Source: Saccoglossus kowalevskii | Lineage: Eukaryota > Hemichordata > Enteropneusta > Harrimaniidae | NCBI RefSeq assembly: GCF_000003605.2 | Contig: NW_003148788.1 | Span: forward strand, 10,907-52,227 | Length of the DNA: 41,321 bases | Direction: 5' to 3' | In this document: one piece after another, positions 1 through 11,923 of the stretch | Layout: the number at the start of each line of letters is the position of its first letter | Numbering within the stretch: the first letter of the stretch is position 1 | Made by a program: the position numbers and the translations under genes | The notes under the pieces: model-generated | The model's database searches: none | The model's input: only the letters and a program-made list of their open reading frames with translations | What the model was told of the DNA's origin: nothing

Positions 1-98
1 TATTTTTTATTTCATTTATAGGATCAACATAGTGGAAAATTGTCATTCACTTGATTTTATTTCTGTGAAGTGACAGCTGATTTATAAATTATTTAAAC

Positions 99-811
99 TA
101 CTGTGAAATACTTTATTAGTCCCCGTTCAGACGCAGTTCGAAAACGGGGACTTATGTTTTGACCCTTGTGCATCCGTGCGTGCGTTCGGACCTGTATCTT
201 AGAAATGCCTGGACGAATCATAATCAAACTTCACACATACATCATACATGATATTATACTGTTACATATGCACATCAATTTGTTTCACGATCTGATTCAA
301 GATGGCCGAATGGCAGCCATTTTTTTGTTAAAAAATCATCATAATCAATCATTTCTCGGCTGTTTACAGATGGATTTTGTTCAAACTTGGTATATACATT
401 AGACATTATAGGACCTTGATGCAAACAATTTTATTTTTCAGATCAAATTCAAAATGGCTGACTGGCTGTCATTTTGTTTTAATGAATGGGCTTCTAGACC
501 CATATTTCTGACTTGCTTTGACTGATTATGTTCAGATTTTTAATATGCATTATACATCATGTCATAGATATACAGATATTTTGGTTTGACGATCCTATTC
601 AAAATGGCCGATCCTATTCAATGGTGGCCATTTTTGTGCTAAAAAAATCATCAAATATCAAGCTGGAATTTTTTGCTAAAAAGACTTTTTGGGTGTTTTG
701 TATGGAATTTATTGATTTTTGGAGAGTTGAAATATAAGAAAAAAGGTATATTAGCAGGATTTTATTTTAGCGAAAAATAAATTCCAAGCAAAAATAAAGT
801 ATTTTACAGTA
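99..811. mobile_element. Non-autonomous inverted-repeat element (713 bp) in a CNOT10 intron
   Basis: The left end at 99-117 reads TACTGTGAAATACTTTATT. The right end at 793-811 is its reverse complement with one mismatch in 19. Between them lie two or three degenerate copies of a unit with the theme 'ttcaaaatggccg...ggccattttt' (about 290-350, 440-480, 595-650). A related block without the termini recurs at about 1900-2060 in another CNOT10 intron. No transposase is visible. The open frames inside are AT-rich and resemble no protein I know. The exact right-end 19-mer also occurs alone at 40097-40115, so the terminus is dispersed. I could not define a target-site duplication. Confidence 0.6.
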
Positions 812-871
812 TTTACCTATTTACAGTATTGTTTTTATACTAAATAGATTTAATTCAATCTTTCACTTCAG

Positions 872-3800
872 CAAATTCTCTGTCTGGTAGACCCTTGTGT
901 ACCTTAGCAATGAATAGAAGATACGAATTGCTGTACAACAGTGGCATTACGTTTTTACATGCTGGCCGACCGCTAGCTGCGTTTGACTGTCTGATTGAAG
1001 CCTTGCAAATCTACCATTGTAATGCTAGACTGTGGTTACGGATAGCGGAATGCTGTGTTGCTGCTAATAAAGGGGTGAGTCTACTGACCTTGGTGATACA
1101 TGGGTGAATTTGTTGGATATGCTCTGCGAATGATAAATTAAATGAGTGATGATTTCATGTTAACATTTTCCACATAACATATAGTTGAGGACTGTATAAG
1201 TTATACAAGTTATAATAAACTATTTATGTAAAAAGCCATCAATCAGTCGTATATATCTCAAAATTATTGTACAGAAGCATGACGTTTACAAACTTGTATC
1301 AACAATTTATGTATGGGCATTTCTGTGCAATGCTTTGAGCTCTGATTATTCAGCTATTTGAGTAATGTTTGTACCCGACTTTTATAACTGGTATATCATT
1401 ATTATAGATCTCTTGTATATTGTTTCAATTTATCAAAACTGTTCATTAAAATGTCTGACATCCTGTTATTATACTCAACTAACAATACATTTACATTTAT
1501 TTATTATTACATTACGTTGTAGAGTTCTGAAGAAGAGATGAAAGGCTTACCATCGGCGCCCAGGAAAGGTATCGTACAAGATGTGATAGGAACCAGCAAC
1601 CACAGGAAGATTGTTTTGACTTCGGGCTCATTGGATAACAAATACAAGTAAGATGTAGTACAGTAATTCAAACATGCTCAATGTACCGTCGTAGTGTGTA
1701 TCACTTGTACTAGTTATCTGTAAATTGTGATGTTTGTCATACCTTCACTTGTATGCACTTGTACTTTGTATATTAACTGTTGCCACTTGTTTAAGACACT
1801 TGCAAAAGTTCCTAATAGTATTGTTAATCGTTTAGGAGACTTAAAATTTGGAGACGTGTAATATTACAGTCCGAATATGGGCGTGTGTTGTTAATATATT
1901 CATTCTAGCATGTGCATTTGCTTCATGATCAGTTTCAAGAATGTCAAATATGGCCATTTTAAGATGAAAAATGCATCAAAATTAGACATTTTTACCATTC
2001 CGGAACTAGATCTCAGTTGTGCGTGGATGGATTTGTTTTCAACTTGATTATCATTACTGTAATGTCATTTAATATGTTTATTCTAGTTGTGATGGTCAGT
2101 CAGCTGCCATGCCAGTTGCAACTTTGCAATTTGCTGCTATCTGTCTAAACAATGCACTCTCACTGCTACAAGAGCAAGAGGCAGCGATGCCTGGTGCAGC
2201 AGTTTCAAACAGAAGAAGTAGCGACTCTGAACATAGTCAGGGAAATGAAGCTACGTAAGTATAATATTTGTAATGAGTAAATGTGTAAACACTGTATGAA
2301 AACAAACTTTCAATGCAGACGCAAGTAACGTCACCATGGTAACAAGATTGAAAAACATTATTTTACTACAATGTAAATTTACATTTTAATTAGGTCAATT
2401 CCTGATTCTGAATTAATAGGGTTTGTGCATATTGTGTGACTTGAGGTCAAAAAACCAGCAAGTAGGACAGAATGTTCCAAATGCACAGAGTCGCTGTACT
2501 CACAGTTTCCGAATCTCAGCGTGAAATATTTTCATAATTTTGGAGTTGAAATATTGACGTGGTCATATTTGCTCAGCGAAATACACATACGTTCTTCTCT
2601 GTTTATTTTCTCTGGTAATTAATGTTTCTCGTCTTGTATAGTTTATCTAGCTGTCCCTGTTTGTACCCACCCGCACTCAATCCATGATCTTTTAAAAGCT
2701 TTTTTTAATATGCCCCTGTCTTTTTCAAGGGTTCCTTCATAGTTTTGTTCTACCTATGTCCATTGCTAGGTAGGTTATGTATGAGCAAAAAAGTATTACA
2801 TCGCATGTGTCAGTAAATCAGAAAATCGTGAGATTATTTATACGGTACTTGGTAATTTTTGACTCCCATAAATTCTGTATTCATGTCAGTCATCCTGGAT
2901 GGTCGGCATCATCAAATGTAGAACATTGTACTAGTAAATATTGTTTTTTTTATTATAAATATACTTGTCATGTAAACTTGTGTTGACAGTAAAGCTAATG
3001 TACCAGCAGGAGCCTCGGCTCCACCAGGTGCTCCATTGAAGCAGTATGAAGTGGAGAGCTTGAAGTGCTCTATACTGGCGAACAGTGCATATGTGTGTCT
3101 TGGACTGGGGGACGTCTTAACTGCCTTGGAGCACTCGATTAATCTTCTCAACCAACCTAAGTTATCCGGTTCACACAAGTGAGTATTAGACATATAAACA
3201 TTCTGCTCTGAACCCACAGCCTCCCTGATGTGAAGCCAACATGCTAGGCAGATAACTGTCTAATCTGTTCATTTCATGGCAATATTGTTAATTCTGTACT
3301 TTTAGCCTATATTTTAATCATATTTGGGGTAAAAAAAGTTATTTTCGACTTCTTGAAAACTACCATTGGGGAAATTGGGACCTGCAGATATACCGCTGTC
3401 TGTGCATTTAGCTGAGACATTTAAATAAATATTTAAATGAATGGTTTACTAATTGATGTTGTATTAAACTAATTTAACTGTGATTTCAGATTTCTTGGTC
3501 ACCTATATGCAGCTGAGGCTTTGGTATCTTTAGACAAAATATCTGACGCTATTAGTCATCTTTCCATTGACAGTATTACAGATGTATCTGTAACCTATCC
3601 TGGTGCACCAGAAGTATCTGGTAGGACAATGCTTTATTTACAGTGTTAACTCGACACAGCATGGATTCTTTTCAGATGTACATTTGTAGATGTACAAGAG
3701 AAACTTGTCATGCTCTCATTTGAATATTAAACTTTTCACCATCAAACTTTCTTGCCAAAATTTGTCTGCACTCTTTTCTTATTTTCAATTTTTCGAAATT

Positions 3801-5609
3801 GAAACCTAATGTTGGGGCCGACAAACAAAAATTTGAGTCAATTTTCAGTTTTTACCCAAAAAATTTGGTTATATTTGTCCCAATCTTCTGAAGGAAAATG
3901 CAAATGAAACTATTCTGTGAAATTGTGATGGAAAGAGGGAACTGGTGGTGAAAAGGTTAATATTGTGTCCTATTTTGCCATTTTTTTAAAGGCTGTGTAT
4001 CGTGAGCCATGATTTAGTAGGATGACCTTGTCAAATTATACCAAGCAATGAATGATTCATATTTTCCAATTATCGTCTGACATTTTATTTTGTAATCACT
4101 TTTCTGCAGGTGATAAAGGTGGTAATGATATCGGCGGTAGTGAAAACAGTGGTGATGTTTCCGAGACGCCGACTGCAGTGACGCGATATTTCCCAGCCAG
4201 CATACAATCAGCTAGAGCTACTTTCTTATTCAACTTATCCACGTCATACAGTCTTCGTAGCGAGTATGACAAAGCAAGGAGAGCTCTCCAACAGGTATGT
4301 GTCAGTCCCTGAATTCTTTTAGGTTTTGTCCTAGTGTCAAATAAAACATATTTTCTACACTGCATTGAACATGTATGCAATAAGAAGGCCTGTATAGTCT
4401 ACAACATTCTGGTTGTGTTCCCGAGACCAGGAAAGTATACATTTTGGACTCAGAATAAATAAACTTCGCCACTCAATAACAATTCCTGTGAAATAGACCA
4501 CTGTGAAATGTCAACAAAACCATAAAGAACTAAATCTGCCTTAATATGAAAAAATGTTCAAAGCTTTTGTTGTGTTATTTGCTATTTTCTGGTGAAAAAA
4601 GATCACAAAAGTTTTTATACTGGTTTGTTTTTATCAAATAATTCATTTCTTAAAATTCGCTGTGATAATCGTGGTAGTGTGATATGAGGGAAGTTATGAT
4701 TGTAAACCTATTTTCAAATGAACATATTCCCTAAACACATTGGGTTTTGTCACTTGTTTTGTAACAATTTCACTGTGATGTGACCTAGTTACTATGAATT
4801 GTGGTTTGCTTTATTTGAGATTTATATACATGTACTGTGTTTATTACAGGCATGTTCACTGATACCAGCAAGTGAAATTCCACAACAAGCACTCATATTA
4901 GCAGTCTATTTAGAACTACAGAATGGTGAGTATTGTTACAAAATATTCAGCTCCCTACTAGGATTTGAATGTGCTATGCTATATAAAAGTCAAATGGACT
5001 ATCCATGTGGTTTGCACAATTTACATATACGAAAGGTTGTCATGATACGAAAATATTAATAATTTTGTTTATGTGCATAATAATTTTCAGAATACTTTGA
5101 TTCCAGTGAATGTAAATATTAGGTCATTGTAAAAATTATACATCAAAAATCTATTACAATATTGCATTACAAAAAACCCCGCAAGTATCATTTCTCCCAT
5201 AAAGCACCACTGTTGTATAACCAATGACAAGTTGCTGCCATCCCATGTGACATATACCCTACATCACATGTACATTCATTGTTCTTGTACACGATTCAAA
5301 CTAATCATGTGTGTGTAATGACAATTACTACATGTATATACACTGAGAGTCACAACTTCAAACACTTCATTTCTGTGGATGTCTATCTCTTACACAAATG
5401 CATTTGGTGATGAGAAGAATTGATTTAGAACTCAATTTAAATTTTTAACGAATATATTTTCTTTCTTGCTACAAGGTAACTTCCCGCTAGCTTTACAAAT
5501 GGTGAAGAAAAACCAGCTACTGCCCTATGCAAAAATGAGTGATTCCCGGCATGGTGGACAAGTTACCCCTACTATGGGCGTCATTGGAAGAAAATCAGTT
5601 CGAAAATAA
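872..5609 (+). CDS. CNOT10: CNOT10, CCR4-NOT complex subunit 10 (C-terminal part, 8 exons)
   Basis: This is a subunit of the cytoplasmic CCR4-NOT deadenylase. In animals CNOT10 pairs with CNOT11 and docks on the N-terminal part of CNOT1. Exons are 872-1074, 1523-1647, 2087-2254, 2990-3178, 3490-3620, 4110-4294, 4850-4925 and 5476-5609. All have AG/GT borders, and their phases join into one frame of 402 residues plus a split first codon. The stop is TAA at 5607-5609. Recognisable family blocks are [20 protein letters not shown] and [16 protein letters not shown] in the first exon, [20 protein letters not shown] in the fifth, [12 protein letters not shown] in the sixth and [10 protein letters not shown] in the seventh. 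These are TPR-like helical repeats. Residues between exons 3 and 4 form a low-complexity linker. The human protein is about 744 residues, so roughly the N-terminal half lies left of the window. I found no damage to the frame. Confidence 0.95.
1075..5475 (+). other. CNOT10: CNOT10 introns
   Basis: Seven introns of about 310-570 bp separate the exons, apart from a longer one of 735 bp (2255-2989). Acceptors have pyrimidine-rich tracts before the AG. Apart from a degenerate copy of the repeat seen at 99-811 (about 1900-2060), I see no coding or RNA signal in them. Confidence 0.75.
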
Positions 5610-5903
5610 CAGTCATGAATTTAGTCAAGCATGAAAATTATCAAAAGAATTTTCTTCCATGTATTTTTTTTTCAGAATTGTACAAATGCCCAAGAACTTT
5701 TTAGAAATTTAATTTGTAATTTACAACTTCTTGTAGATTTTTTTGTTCTCAAGTTTGTTTTCAAAAACATTTTGAAATGTTACTGGTATAAATTTTCATT
5801 TTCAGTCTTGAATCTATGTAGTGTTTCTCACTGCACTAATGCCTTGGGACAGGATAATATATCTCATTCATTCTGAAGTCACACACATGGTGATTTTGAA
5901 GGA

Positions 5904-5909
5904 AATAAA
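5904..5909 (+). promoter_or_regulatory. Candidate CNOT10 polyadenylation signal AATAAA
   Basis: This is the first canonical hexamer found on the plus strand after the CNOT10 stop, about 295 nt downstream. A second lies at 6164-6169. Which one is used cannot be told from sequence. Confidence 0.4.
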
Positions 5910-6258
5910 TATTAATTTACATTAGCCAGTTTAAATGCTTAAATTTTTCATTCAAACGAAGATCATTAGCTGTCCCCACAATCAAATTTTACTTAGAATC
6001 AAACCCATGTGGAGTGGCATATATCCACATAGATTCTATCCTTGTTATTCTTTAAATTAACATTTCCGTGAGGAATTTTTTTGCTTGCTGTGATGTCAGC
6101 AGTTCTACCACTTTGAGACTACGCTGCACTGATAGTGGTACAGATATGTAATGTACTCCTACTAATAAATATGGTTTTAATTACGAAGAAATTAAAACAT
6201 AATTGTAAATGTGAAAAAGATGACTTGTTTCAGTATGTGTGTTTCGATGTCAATGTGA

Positions 6259-6635
6259 ACATTGTGTTTGGAAATTATTGAATGGCAGTTATTGTGGTAT
6301 GCATTCATTGCATAGTTTTGGTGGTGTGCATTCATTGAATGACCTATGTGGTAATTGTTATGGTTTATATTCATTGAATGACCTACATGGTAGTTTTGAT
6401 GGTATGCATTCATTGAATGACCTACATGGCAGTTTTGGTGGTGTCCATTCATTGACGCGTGTGGTGGCTGTGACAGTATATGTTTATTGAATGGCCAGTG
6501 TGGCAGGTGTAATGGTATACATTTATTGAGTGACCTATGTGGCAGTTGCATGTTGTGCATTCATTTAATGACATACATGGTAGTTTTGGTGGTATACTTT
6601 CATTGATTGACCTATGTGGCAGTTATAATAGTATG
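6259..6635. repeat. 39-bp minisatellite, about 9-10 imperfect copies
   Basis: The unit has the core 'cattcattgaatgacctaca' followed by 'tggtagttttgatggtat'. The copies diverge from each other by roughly 10-25 percent. Because 39 is a multiple of three, both strands stay open over part of the array. The plus strand gives a repeated MHSLNDLHGSFDG-like peptide and the minus strand a His/Asn-rich one. I regard both as by-products of the period and not as genes. Confidence 0.85.
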
Positions 6636-6639
6636 TGTT

Positions 6640-7363
6640 GCGGGTGTCAATATGACAATTAACACAAGGCAAACTTTACAAAGAAAAACGGGTTCTTTAT
6701 TTCACAGAACGGAAGAGGAGATGTTGCTCCTTCACTGGCTTGGTACAATCTGCCTTTTAGTTTACTCTAGCTGTATATTGTTTCAACATTCTGTTTACCT
6801 AGTTACATAACAAAGTGACTCACAAGTTTGTACTACACATGCTCTATCAAGGTTATTATTAAATTCACTAAGCTAAAATGATCTCGCATACACTCGTGAG
6901 TAAATTCACAGGTAATACAGGCTAATACTTGTGCCAAATTATAACAATATATTCAACGTAAGGCAATTTTGTTAATTATTTTTGTAAGTGCCCGGTTAGT
7001 ATCATTGTTATACCCGTCCTAAGGTACAAATGAAATATTTTAAAGACTCAAATCAGTGACAAATTCTAAAATGTAATTATTACTAAAGTGAATGATCTGT
7101 GCATGTAGGGTACGAGTCTGTTACTGGGTAATGTCAGGAAATTAGTTGAGTTATATACGCTGGTTGTTAGTTGGTTCATCTCGCTGTGTAGTTGTGGTTA
7201 TTTAATGATGAAACACTTTTGATGAAACATTTTTGAAATTAAGTGACTCGTGCCATGCGTCATTATACAACAATTGTCGCATAAACTGCCTCATTTTGGC
7301 AATTACTTGTAATGTCGACTCTAGGTGGCGCAGTTTGTACAAATGCATTTTCTTTTATCTGGT
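6640..7363. other. Intergenic, nothing recognised
   Basis: AT-rich sequence between the minisatellite and the first TTAA element. No ORF, RNA gene or repeat that I can support. Confidence 0.5.
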
Positions 7364-7515
7364 TTAAAGAGGAGAGGTGCACGTTAGTCCCAAGCGACGA
7401 TAACAAAGCAAGCTAAAACGCGAAGGCTCATAGGTAGACGCTTGTTTGTAAAAAAAAAAAAACGACATGCTATGGTCGTCTGCCGCATGCGCAGGTGACG
7501 ACTCCCCCGCTTTAA
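7364..7515. mobile_element. TTAA-flanked MITE, family 1, copy A
   Basis: The element body is 7368-7511 (144 bp), with TTAA on both sides (7364-7367 and 7512-7515). The right end reads GCATGCGCAGGTGACGACTC then CCCCGCT. The left end (AGAGGAGAGGTGCACG) is a decayed inverted copy. The interior shares 'agtcccaagcgacgataaca' and the whole right terminus with copy B at 31472-31627. No coding capacity. TTAA targets are typical of piggyBac-type transposases, so this is probably a non-autonomous derivative of that kind, but the termini do not match any piggyBac end I know. Confidence 0.75.
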
Positions 7516-7924
7516 GGTAGAAGCCTAATTGGTCAAAAATCGCATTACAATGTTCATTGGTTTATTATAAAAAAAAATCATGGACCTATTGTCCCAAGGC
7601 ACCATGAAATAGCATTCTTTTGTGTGTTACATGCAGTGACGTATTTTGAGAAACTTGTCCTATTATTTTCCAAGAACTCTATTTTCAGAGCAATTCCATG
7701 GAACACAGCTTACATAATATCTCTGCCATAGGAACCTGTGGTATAATATTATAGTATTATAATACTGTAAAAATGGCCAATATTCACTAAAATTACAACC
7801 ATCATTTTCTCGAAAATTAGGGTGGTGATCCCTCACTAAAGTCAATATCCTTATATTGCCCGGAAGTACAATTTATTGGAAAACAAATAAATTCTGAGTG
7901 TTTGCATTTGCATTTCTACCTTAA
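7512..7924 (-). mobile_element. TTAA-flanked MITE, family 2, copy A
   Basis: The body is 7516-7920 (405 bp) between TTAA at 7512-7515 and TTAA at 7921-7924. The ends are GGTAGAAGCCTA and its near-complement GCATTTCTACC. Reverse-complemented, it aligns with copy B (33529-34083) through blocks such as 'ccaataaattgtact', 'caatataaggatattgac' and 'ctatggcagagatattatg', and it lacks about 150 bp of copy B. The TTAA at 7512-7515 is also the right border of the family 1 element next to it. Confidence 0.8.
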
Positions 7925-8490
7925 GCTGTTCGAACAAAAGAAAGCGCTAATATATTGCGTCCAACAAGTCGCCGAAAAAAACAACCTGTGGAAATCGTGC
8001 ATAATTTTAACTTTCTCGCTAGCTGCCAAATGTGCCATTTAACTGGATACATACGTATCAAGTAACCGTGGTAGAGCCATAGAAGATAGTAGTCCTACCT
8101 TTCATGGTATTTGTACCTACTTCATATATCGTGTTGTAAAGCACTTACAATTGGACTGACCAAGTGTATCAATTCACCTATATCAGCAAGGCCAACAAAA
8201 ATTATCTATAATTATAATATCTCCAGGATCGAGATCGTGCTTACAGGAAAAAAAAAATCAGCATTTTTGTTCAAAATCGTGACAGATAAATTATTCTAGG
8301 CACTTTTTAATCAGATTTTGTACTTGACTGGATTCATTCAAAACATCTTTTCAAGAAGATAAGTTTGTATTTGTTGTGGTTTTGGCACAACAATCCATCA
8401 ACAAATGAACTTTGGTTATTCTGATGTGTTGCGTAATTTACACTTGAATGTGCTTTTTACGTTCATTTCTATTGTTCTATTTAAGTATCA

Positions 8491-8550
8491 AAAAAAAATG
8501 CAGACACCGTTTTGGAGAGAAAAAAAAAGTTGATGCGTTTATTCCAAAAA
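8491..8550 (+). repeat. Direct repeat, left copy, flanking the satellite
   Basis: A block of about 59 bp, centred on 'tgcagacaccgttttggaga' and 'gttgatgcgtttattcc', recurs almost exactly at 9384-9442. The only difference I see inside it is the length of an A run. Confidence 0.85.
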
Positions 8551-8699
8551 ATCAAAACAATCGGTCAAGGGCGTTGAAGTAGATATTCACTAAAAAATTG
8601 TAAGATGCGATGAAAAGCACCTCCATGAAGGCGCGACAATGTCATATAAATCATTTTCGGATAATTATCGTCTAATAAAATCTAATGAAATGTTGGCAG

Positions 8700-9384
8700 A
8701 GATGTCTAACTTAGACATTTTTAGACATTATTAGACGCCCAGACAGACCTGTCTAACTTAGACATTTTTCGACGATATTATCGTTAATATCGGAGAAAAA
8801 CGAACTGTCCCAATAGTTGCCCAGACAGACCTGTCTAACTTAGACATTTTCAGACATTGTTAGACAATATTATCGATAATGTCGGAGAAAAACGAGCTGT
8901 CCCAACAGTTGTCCAGACAAACCTGTCTAACTTAGACATTATTAGTTAGTTTCCCGGACAGACCTGTCTAACTTAGACATTATTAGTTAGTTGCCCAGAC
9001 AGACCTGTCTAACTTAGACATTGTTAGACGATATTATCGATAATATCGGGAAAAAACGAGCTGTCCCAATAGTTGCCCAGACAAACCTGTCTAACTTAGA
9101 CATTATTAGTTAGTTGCCCGGACAGACCTGTCTAACTTAGACATTTTTAGACATTGTTAGACGATATTATCGATAATATCGGGAAAAAACGAGCTGTACC
9201 AATAGTTGCCCAGGCAAACCTGTCTAACTTAGACATTATTAGTTAGTTGCCCGGACAGACCTGTCTAACTTAGACATTTTTAGACATTATTAGACGATTT
9301 TATCGATAATATCGGAGAAAAACGAACTGTCCTAATAGTTGCTCAGACAGATCTGTCTAACTTAGACATTTAGACATTATTAGA
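8700..9384. repeat. Palindrome-rich satellite with long and short units
   Basis: The core GACAGACCTGTCTAACTTAG recurs about ten times (for example near 8743, 8826, 8917, 8957, 8999, 9082, 9123, 9214, 9255 and 9343). Spacing alternates between about 41 bp and about 83-91 bp. Long units carry a perfect 18-bp palindrome, GATATTATCGATAATATC, followed by a segment like 'gggaaaaaacgagctgtccc'. Short units carry 'attagttagttgcc' instead. The interior of the core, AGACAG-AC-CTGTCT, is itself an inverted repeat. No ORF. Confidence 0.88.
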
Positions 9385-9442
9385 AAAAAATGCAGACACC
9401 GTTTTGGAGAGAAAAAAAAGTTGATGCGTTTATTCCAAAAAA
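9384..9442 (+). repeat. Direct repeat, right copy, flanking the satellite
   Basis: Partner of 8491-8550 in the same orientation. It starts inside a 'tagaaaaaaa' junction with the last satellite unit. Confidence 0.85.
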
Positions 9443-11923
9443 TTGTAGACGACATTGTAGACGATAATGTCGGATAACGTTAAAAAGTGCAATGTCGCGC
9501 CTTAAGAAAAGTAAAATGCGTTAAATTGACTGATTTTTATAATGACTGTAATGTACTATTTTCAATCAGCCCTAACGCATTTTTATTTTCAAATACTTGT
9601 CAAACGTTACGTATAGTCATTTAATTGTATAGACATTTCTCATATAGATTGTACGTGGCCATAAATAATCACGTGAAAAAACATTTTCTCAGCATTATGA
9701 TAACATATATATTGCCATAGCTACCTTAATAATGAGTGGATAATGCCTAATTCACATATAAACAATTGTTTTCCAATGTTGATACCTGTGATGAACATTG
9801 GAGTTATTTATTGAAAATATGTACCTGAAACGCAGCGTACAGTTCGGTGTCATGTACTACATGTAGGTCGGAAGCATACAGTACTAAATAAACATATGTC
9901 AGTTGGCTCGTCACATTGTTGAACTGTGGACCTATAAACCTTGCCCGTTGTATAGTCTGGGACCACAGTCCCTATAGAGGGACTGTGCTGGGACCAACAT
10001 CAGTGCTATCAAATGAGCGCGGACATTGCTTGTTTCACTATATGCGGTGTTATAGGTAGCCTGCCTATGCTTTATTATTATTACTAATGAAAAGCTGGCA
10101 AAAAAAGATCGGAATCTAACAATATTTTATTTATTTTTAAACAGCAAAACTCATCTTAGTTGCATAATTGCTAGCGTTTTTGCTTTATATTTTCTGAAAT
10201 CGGCGAGGTTCGAGATGCAGGTTTCCTTACCCTTACAAAACCAGTGTTACTATCCGAATGTACACTCGCCCATTTAGTTGGGGAAACTACTAGTATTGCT
10301 ATATTCCGTTTCAGCTCAAGGCGCCACTGTTTGAGAACGTGCATTGTGGCTTTAAATGGAAATGATTTCCTCACTGCTGAAAAACTGGGACGAGAAAACG
10401 TGCTTTATAAAGTAAAAAATATATGAACAATCAATATACTAGTAATATAAAATACACTTCAACATTTTCGTTGTGTGTTACTGTGAACTGAACTAGCGCA
10501 GCCAGCACTTAATCACTGGGCTAAAAAAAGACCCATGCACTCAACGGATGATTTGGATTAGACTGGCCCGGCCGGGATAATTTTATTGTTTACATGATAA
10601 TTGCTTTCAAAAACGATTTTTTTTTAAAATCTCTGGCGCGTGGTAATTTCGCGCTGGGCCATGATTTAAAAGGAAGAAAAGAAGTAAAAAAACTGCCACG
10701 GCTGGTCGCGTCTAATTCTTTAATTTATTGGTTATTTTCTCTGGCGGAATACTAATTCACGCATTTAGGATAGGATAGGATAGGATAGGATAGGATAGAT
10801 TTAGTGTGGCTCAGATTGCGGACTGTGGTGTTTTTACACCTCTATGTTTACATTCATATGATTCAACAAAATAACCATGGATATGGTTTGTATATTTAAG
10901 AATTAAAGAGAACAAAGCACTTCTTAAGTCCAGGAACTCTTTAAATAAATCTCGCAAGCTGAACTAATACAGCTTTACGAGTCAGTTTGTTATAATGCTA
11001 CGTGTTGTGGTTGTCAAGGAAACAGGGTTCTTTTGAGCACTACTTTTACTCCCATCTTTACTATCGATTTCACTAGGCATTTGACAGTTCTAACGGCGAA
11101 GTGTGGAAATTAACCAGAATTGACACGTATAACCCAAAAGAAATTGTGATCCTGTCTGATGATGATGTCACAGTTGCCATGACGCCGTGTGGGTATTAGA
11201 CAAAATTCACTGCCATGTAAGTTTGTAGGGTTATTAAGAAAGGTGACTGTCAACAAGTTAGCATGGCATTTCTTTGGTCATCCTTCCTAGAACAGTAAAT
11301 TTATGCAACAATAAGCACGCAGTTATGTATTATTACAATTGATGGGCGCGTGATCTGTAGCCATCCAATTGTTTTGGGTATGTATTATTACAGTCGGTGA
11401 ACATTTGGCACAATAATGGTCGGCCATTTTATCTTCACATACGTATATAGGTCGATAAGCGTTCTTTTCGTGTATAAGAATCGACAAGAATCTAGTGAGA
11501 GAGACCGGCAAATATAATGAATTTCTCAAATTCTCATGAAGTTTTGACGATTAGAGGAATTCTTGGTTATCACTCGCTGTCAAATCATTTACTAGTACCT
11601 TATGTATAGGCTTATAATCCAAAGGATTACACGACATCCGGTGAACAACGTGTGTTATTACCAATATAAACAAATGATCAAGCCTAAAGACCTACATGAC
11701 GCCACTCGCAACAAATCGGTCGCACGATTCGTAAGACAATTACCGCACTTATGCGTATTTCAGCAAATTTTAACATATCGTTGTCTTTTTAATTTTCAAG
11801 CGCAACCTTCATCGACATATTTTTTCCTAATGAGAACACTAGTTGTGTTCACGTTACTATCGTACGGGCTAAGATTTAAGCTGATTTAGGCTTATCTAGC
11901 ATATTTGCATTTCGGCTAGACCC
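9443..11923. other. Intergenic; short hairpin and pentamer microsatellite only
   Basis: The stretch holds a perfect short hairpin at 9966-9985 (CAGTCCCT-ATAG-AGGGACTG) and a (TAGGA)n tract at about 10766-10798. The open frames are short, AT-rich and unsupported. I see no gene. Confidence 0.5.
10766..10798. repeat. (TAGGA)n microsatellite
   Basis: About six perfect pentamer copies. Confidence 0.95.

Noticed and set aside
20-65. Possible further CNOT10 exon after 'tttatag' at the left edge
   Set aside because: The translation does not match CNOT10 and meets a stop within ten codons.
6192-6560. His/Asn-rich ORF on the minus strand (122 codons)
   Set aside because: It is the shadow of the 39-bp minisatellite.
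8491-9442. CRISPR-like spacing of repeats, or a pair of LTRs
   Set aside because: Eukaryotic context, degenerate units without unique spacers; the 59-bp direct repeats lack LTR features (TG...CA ends, primer binding site) and enclose no coding sequence.
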